The position numbers were made by a program, and so were the translations under genes. DNA of 7,797 bases from Oscillospiraceae bacterium (lineage in GTDB: Bacteria > Bacillota > Clostridia > Oscillospirales > Acutalibacteraceae). The stretch covers positions 9,899-17,695 of the forward strand of contig DXWE01000023.1 of assembly GCA_019417045.1 (NCBI GenBank). Direction: 5' to 3'. Shown piece by piece: positions 6,960-7,797 of this stretch. Position 1 is the first letter of the stretch, and every line of letters begins with the position of its first letter. The notes under the pieces were generated by a model. The model had not been told where the DNA came from. It worked only from the letters and a program-made list of their open reading frames with translations, and did not search any database.

Positions 6960-7797
6960 TTATTGATACGATGTCTTCAAAATAGCCAGCACATCCTCGT
7001 CTGTCAGCGGCGCGGGATCCACCCGGAACAGCCCGCCCATGTTCTCCCGGGCGTTGCGCACCAGCCGCGGCAGCTCCTCCTTTTGAATCCCGTAATCGGA
7101 CATCTTCAGATCCCCCACCCCGCACGCTTTCTGCAGATCCCGCAGCGCGGCGACAAAGTCGAGAGGTTCGCAGGCGTCCTGTTTCCCGAGCGCCCGCGCC
7201 ATGCGCACCAGCCGCTCGTCACAGGCGTGTACGTTCGCAAAATGCGTGTAGTACGCCTTGCTGATCATGATCAGCCCCGCGCCGTGCGGCAGTTGCGGAT
7301 GGTAGGCGCTCATCGCATGCTCGATTGAGTGCTCGGACGTGCAGCCGGAGGTGCACTCGACAATCCCGGCGAGCGTGTTCGCAATCGCCATCTTCTCCCG
7401 CGCCTTTGCGTTCGACCCGTCGGCCACCGCCGCGGCGAGGCTCTCCCCGATCAGCTCGATCGCCTTGAGCGCAAACAGATCGCTCATCAGGTTCGCCGTG
7501 TTGTTGATATACCCCTCCGTGCTGTGGAACAGCGCATCGAAGCCCTGGTAGGCGGTGAGAGCGGGCGGCACGGTCATCATCAGGTCGGGGTCGATCACCG
7601 ACAGCACCGGAAAGGTCTTGTCATACCCGCCGCCGATCTTCTCGTTGGTCTCCTCCTTGGTGATCACCGTCCACGGGTCGGCCTCCGTGCCGGTGCCCGC
7701 GGTGGTCGTGACCGCGACCACCGGCAGCGGATTGTTTTTCACCGGCTTGCCGCCACCGGTGCCGCCCTCGATGTAGTCCCAATAGTCCCCCTCGTTT
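6960..7797 (-). CDS. Iron-containing alcohol dehydrogenase (5' partial)
   Basis: C-terminal 278 residues of a group III (Fe-type) NAD(P)-dependent alcohol dehydrogenase; the N-terminal third lies beyond the right edge. Visible residues, counted from the edge, include EGDYWDYIEGG (2-12), the cofactor-binding TTAGTGTEAD (31-40), IDP..M..VPP near 68-78 and the C-terminal Fe-dependent domain. The metal ligands, by analogy with FucO, are D87 and H91 (GFDALFH), H156 and H171 (EHSIEH...LPHG), with H160 as the additional conserved histidine. The frame is open through the edge; a GTG near 7742 sits inside conserved sequence and is not a start. Such enzymes reduce aldehydes or oxidise alcohols in clostridial fermentation, but the substrate cannot be told. 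It converges on the capsule genes and shares their terminator, so it is probably a separate transcription unit marking the edge of the locus. Confidence 0.93.
   Translation of the reverse strand, partial: NEGDYWDYIEGGTGGGKPVKNNPLPVVAVTTTAGTGTEADPWTVITKEETNEKIGGGYDKTFPVLSVIDPDLMMTVPPALTAYQGFDALFHSTEGYINNTANLMSDLFALKAIELIGESLAAAVADGSNAKAREKMAIANTLAGIVECTSGCTSEHSIEHAMSAYHPQLPHGAGLIMISKAYYTHFANVHACDERLVRMARALGKQDACEPLDFVAALRDLQKACGVGDLKMSDYGIQKEELPRLVRNARENMGGLFRVDPAPLTDEDVLAILKTSYQ

Overview
The window is the distal part of a surface-polysaccharide (capsule or exopolysaccharide) locus on the + strand. It ends at a bidirectional terminator, beyond which a convergent iron-containing alcohol dehydrogenase gene runs on the - strand and off the right edge. 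The host looks like a fairly GC-rich anaerobic Firmicute of the Clostridia (Oscillospirales/Ruminococcaceae-like). The basis is strong GGAGG-type ribosome binding sites, tightly packed genes, a S. aureus-like capEFG order and a clostridial-style iron alcohol dehydrogenase. This placement is an inference; no rRNA or other marker gene is present.

Left part (1-3578): three envelope-assembly genes joined by 4-bp ATGA overlaps. They are a Wzy-like polysaccharide polymerase (5' end outside the window), a GT-A fold glycosyltransferase with a DDD motif, and a Wzx-like flippase.

Middle (3592-6907): three sugar-nucleotide genes matching the UDP-N-acetyl-L-fucosamine (UDP-L-FucNAc) pathway in order. 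They are capE/wbjB (UDP-GlcNAc 4,6-dehydratase/5-epimerase), capF/wbjC (reductase plus cupin epimerase) and capG/wbjD (2-epimerase). The cluster would therefore make an L-FucNAc-containing repeat unit, flip it with Wzx and polymerise it with Wzy.

The most notable observation is that capE carries a single in-frame TAA at codon 222 (4255-4257). Reading continues in the same frame for 127 more conserved codons to the normal stop. This is a clean point nonsense lesion, probably GAA to TAA, in an otherwise intact gene. If real, it should block the first step of L-FucNAc synthesis. TAA is also the natural stop of capG and of the alcohol dehydrogenase, so codon reassignment is unlikely.

Right part (6908-7797): a short intergenic region holds a symmetric A6-stem-T6 hairpin between the convergent genes, followed by the C-terminal part of the alcohol dehydrogenase. 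No tRNA, rRNA, CRISPR, IS element or stretch over 300 bases without a gene was seen. I found no convincing novel system; the locus is a recognisable pathway with one interesting lesion.
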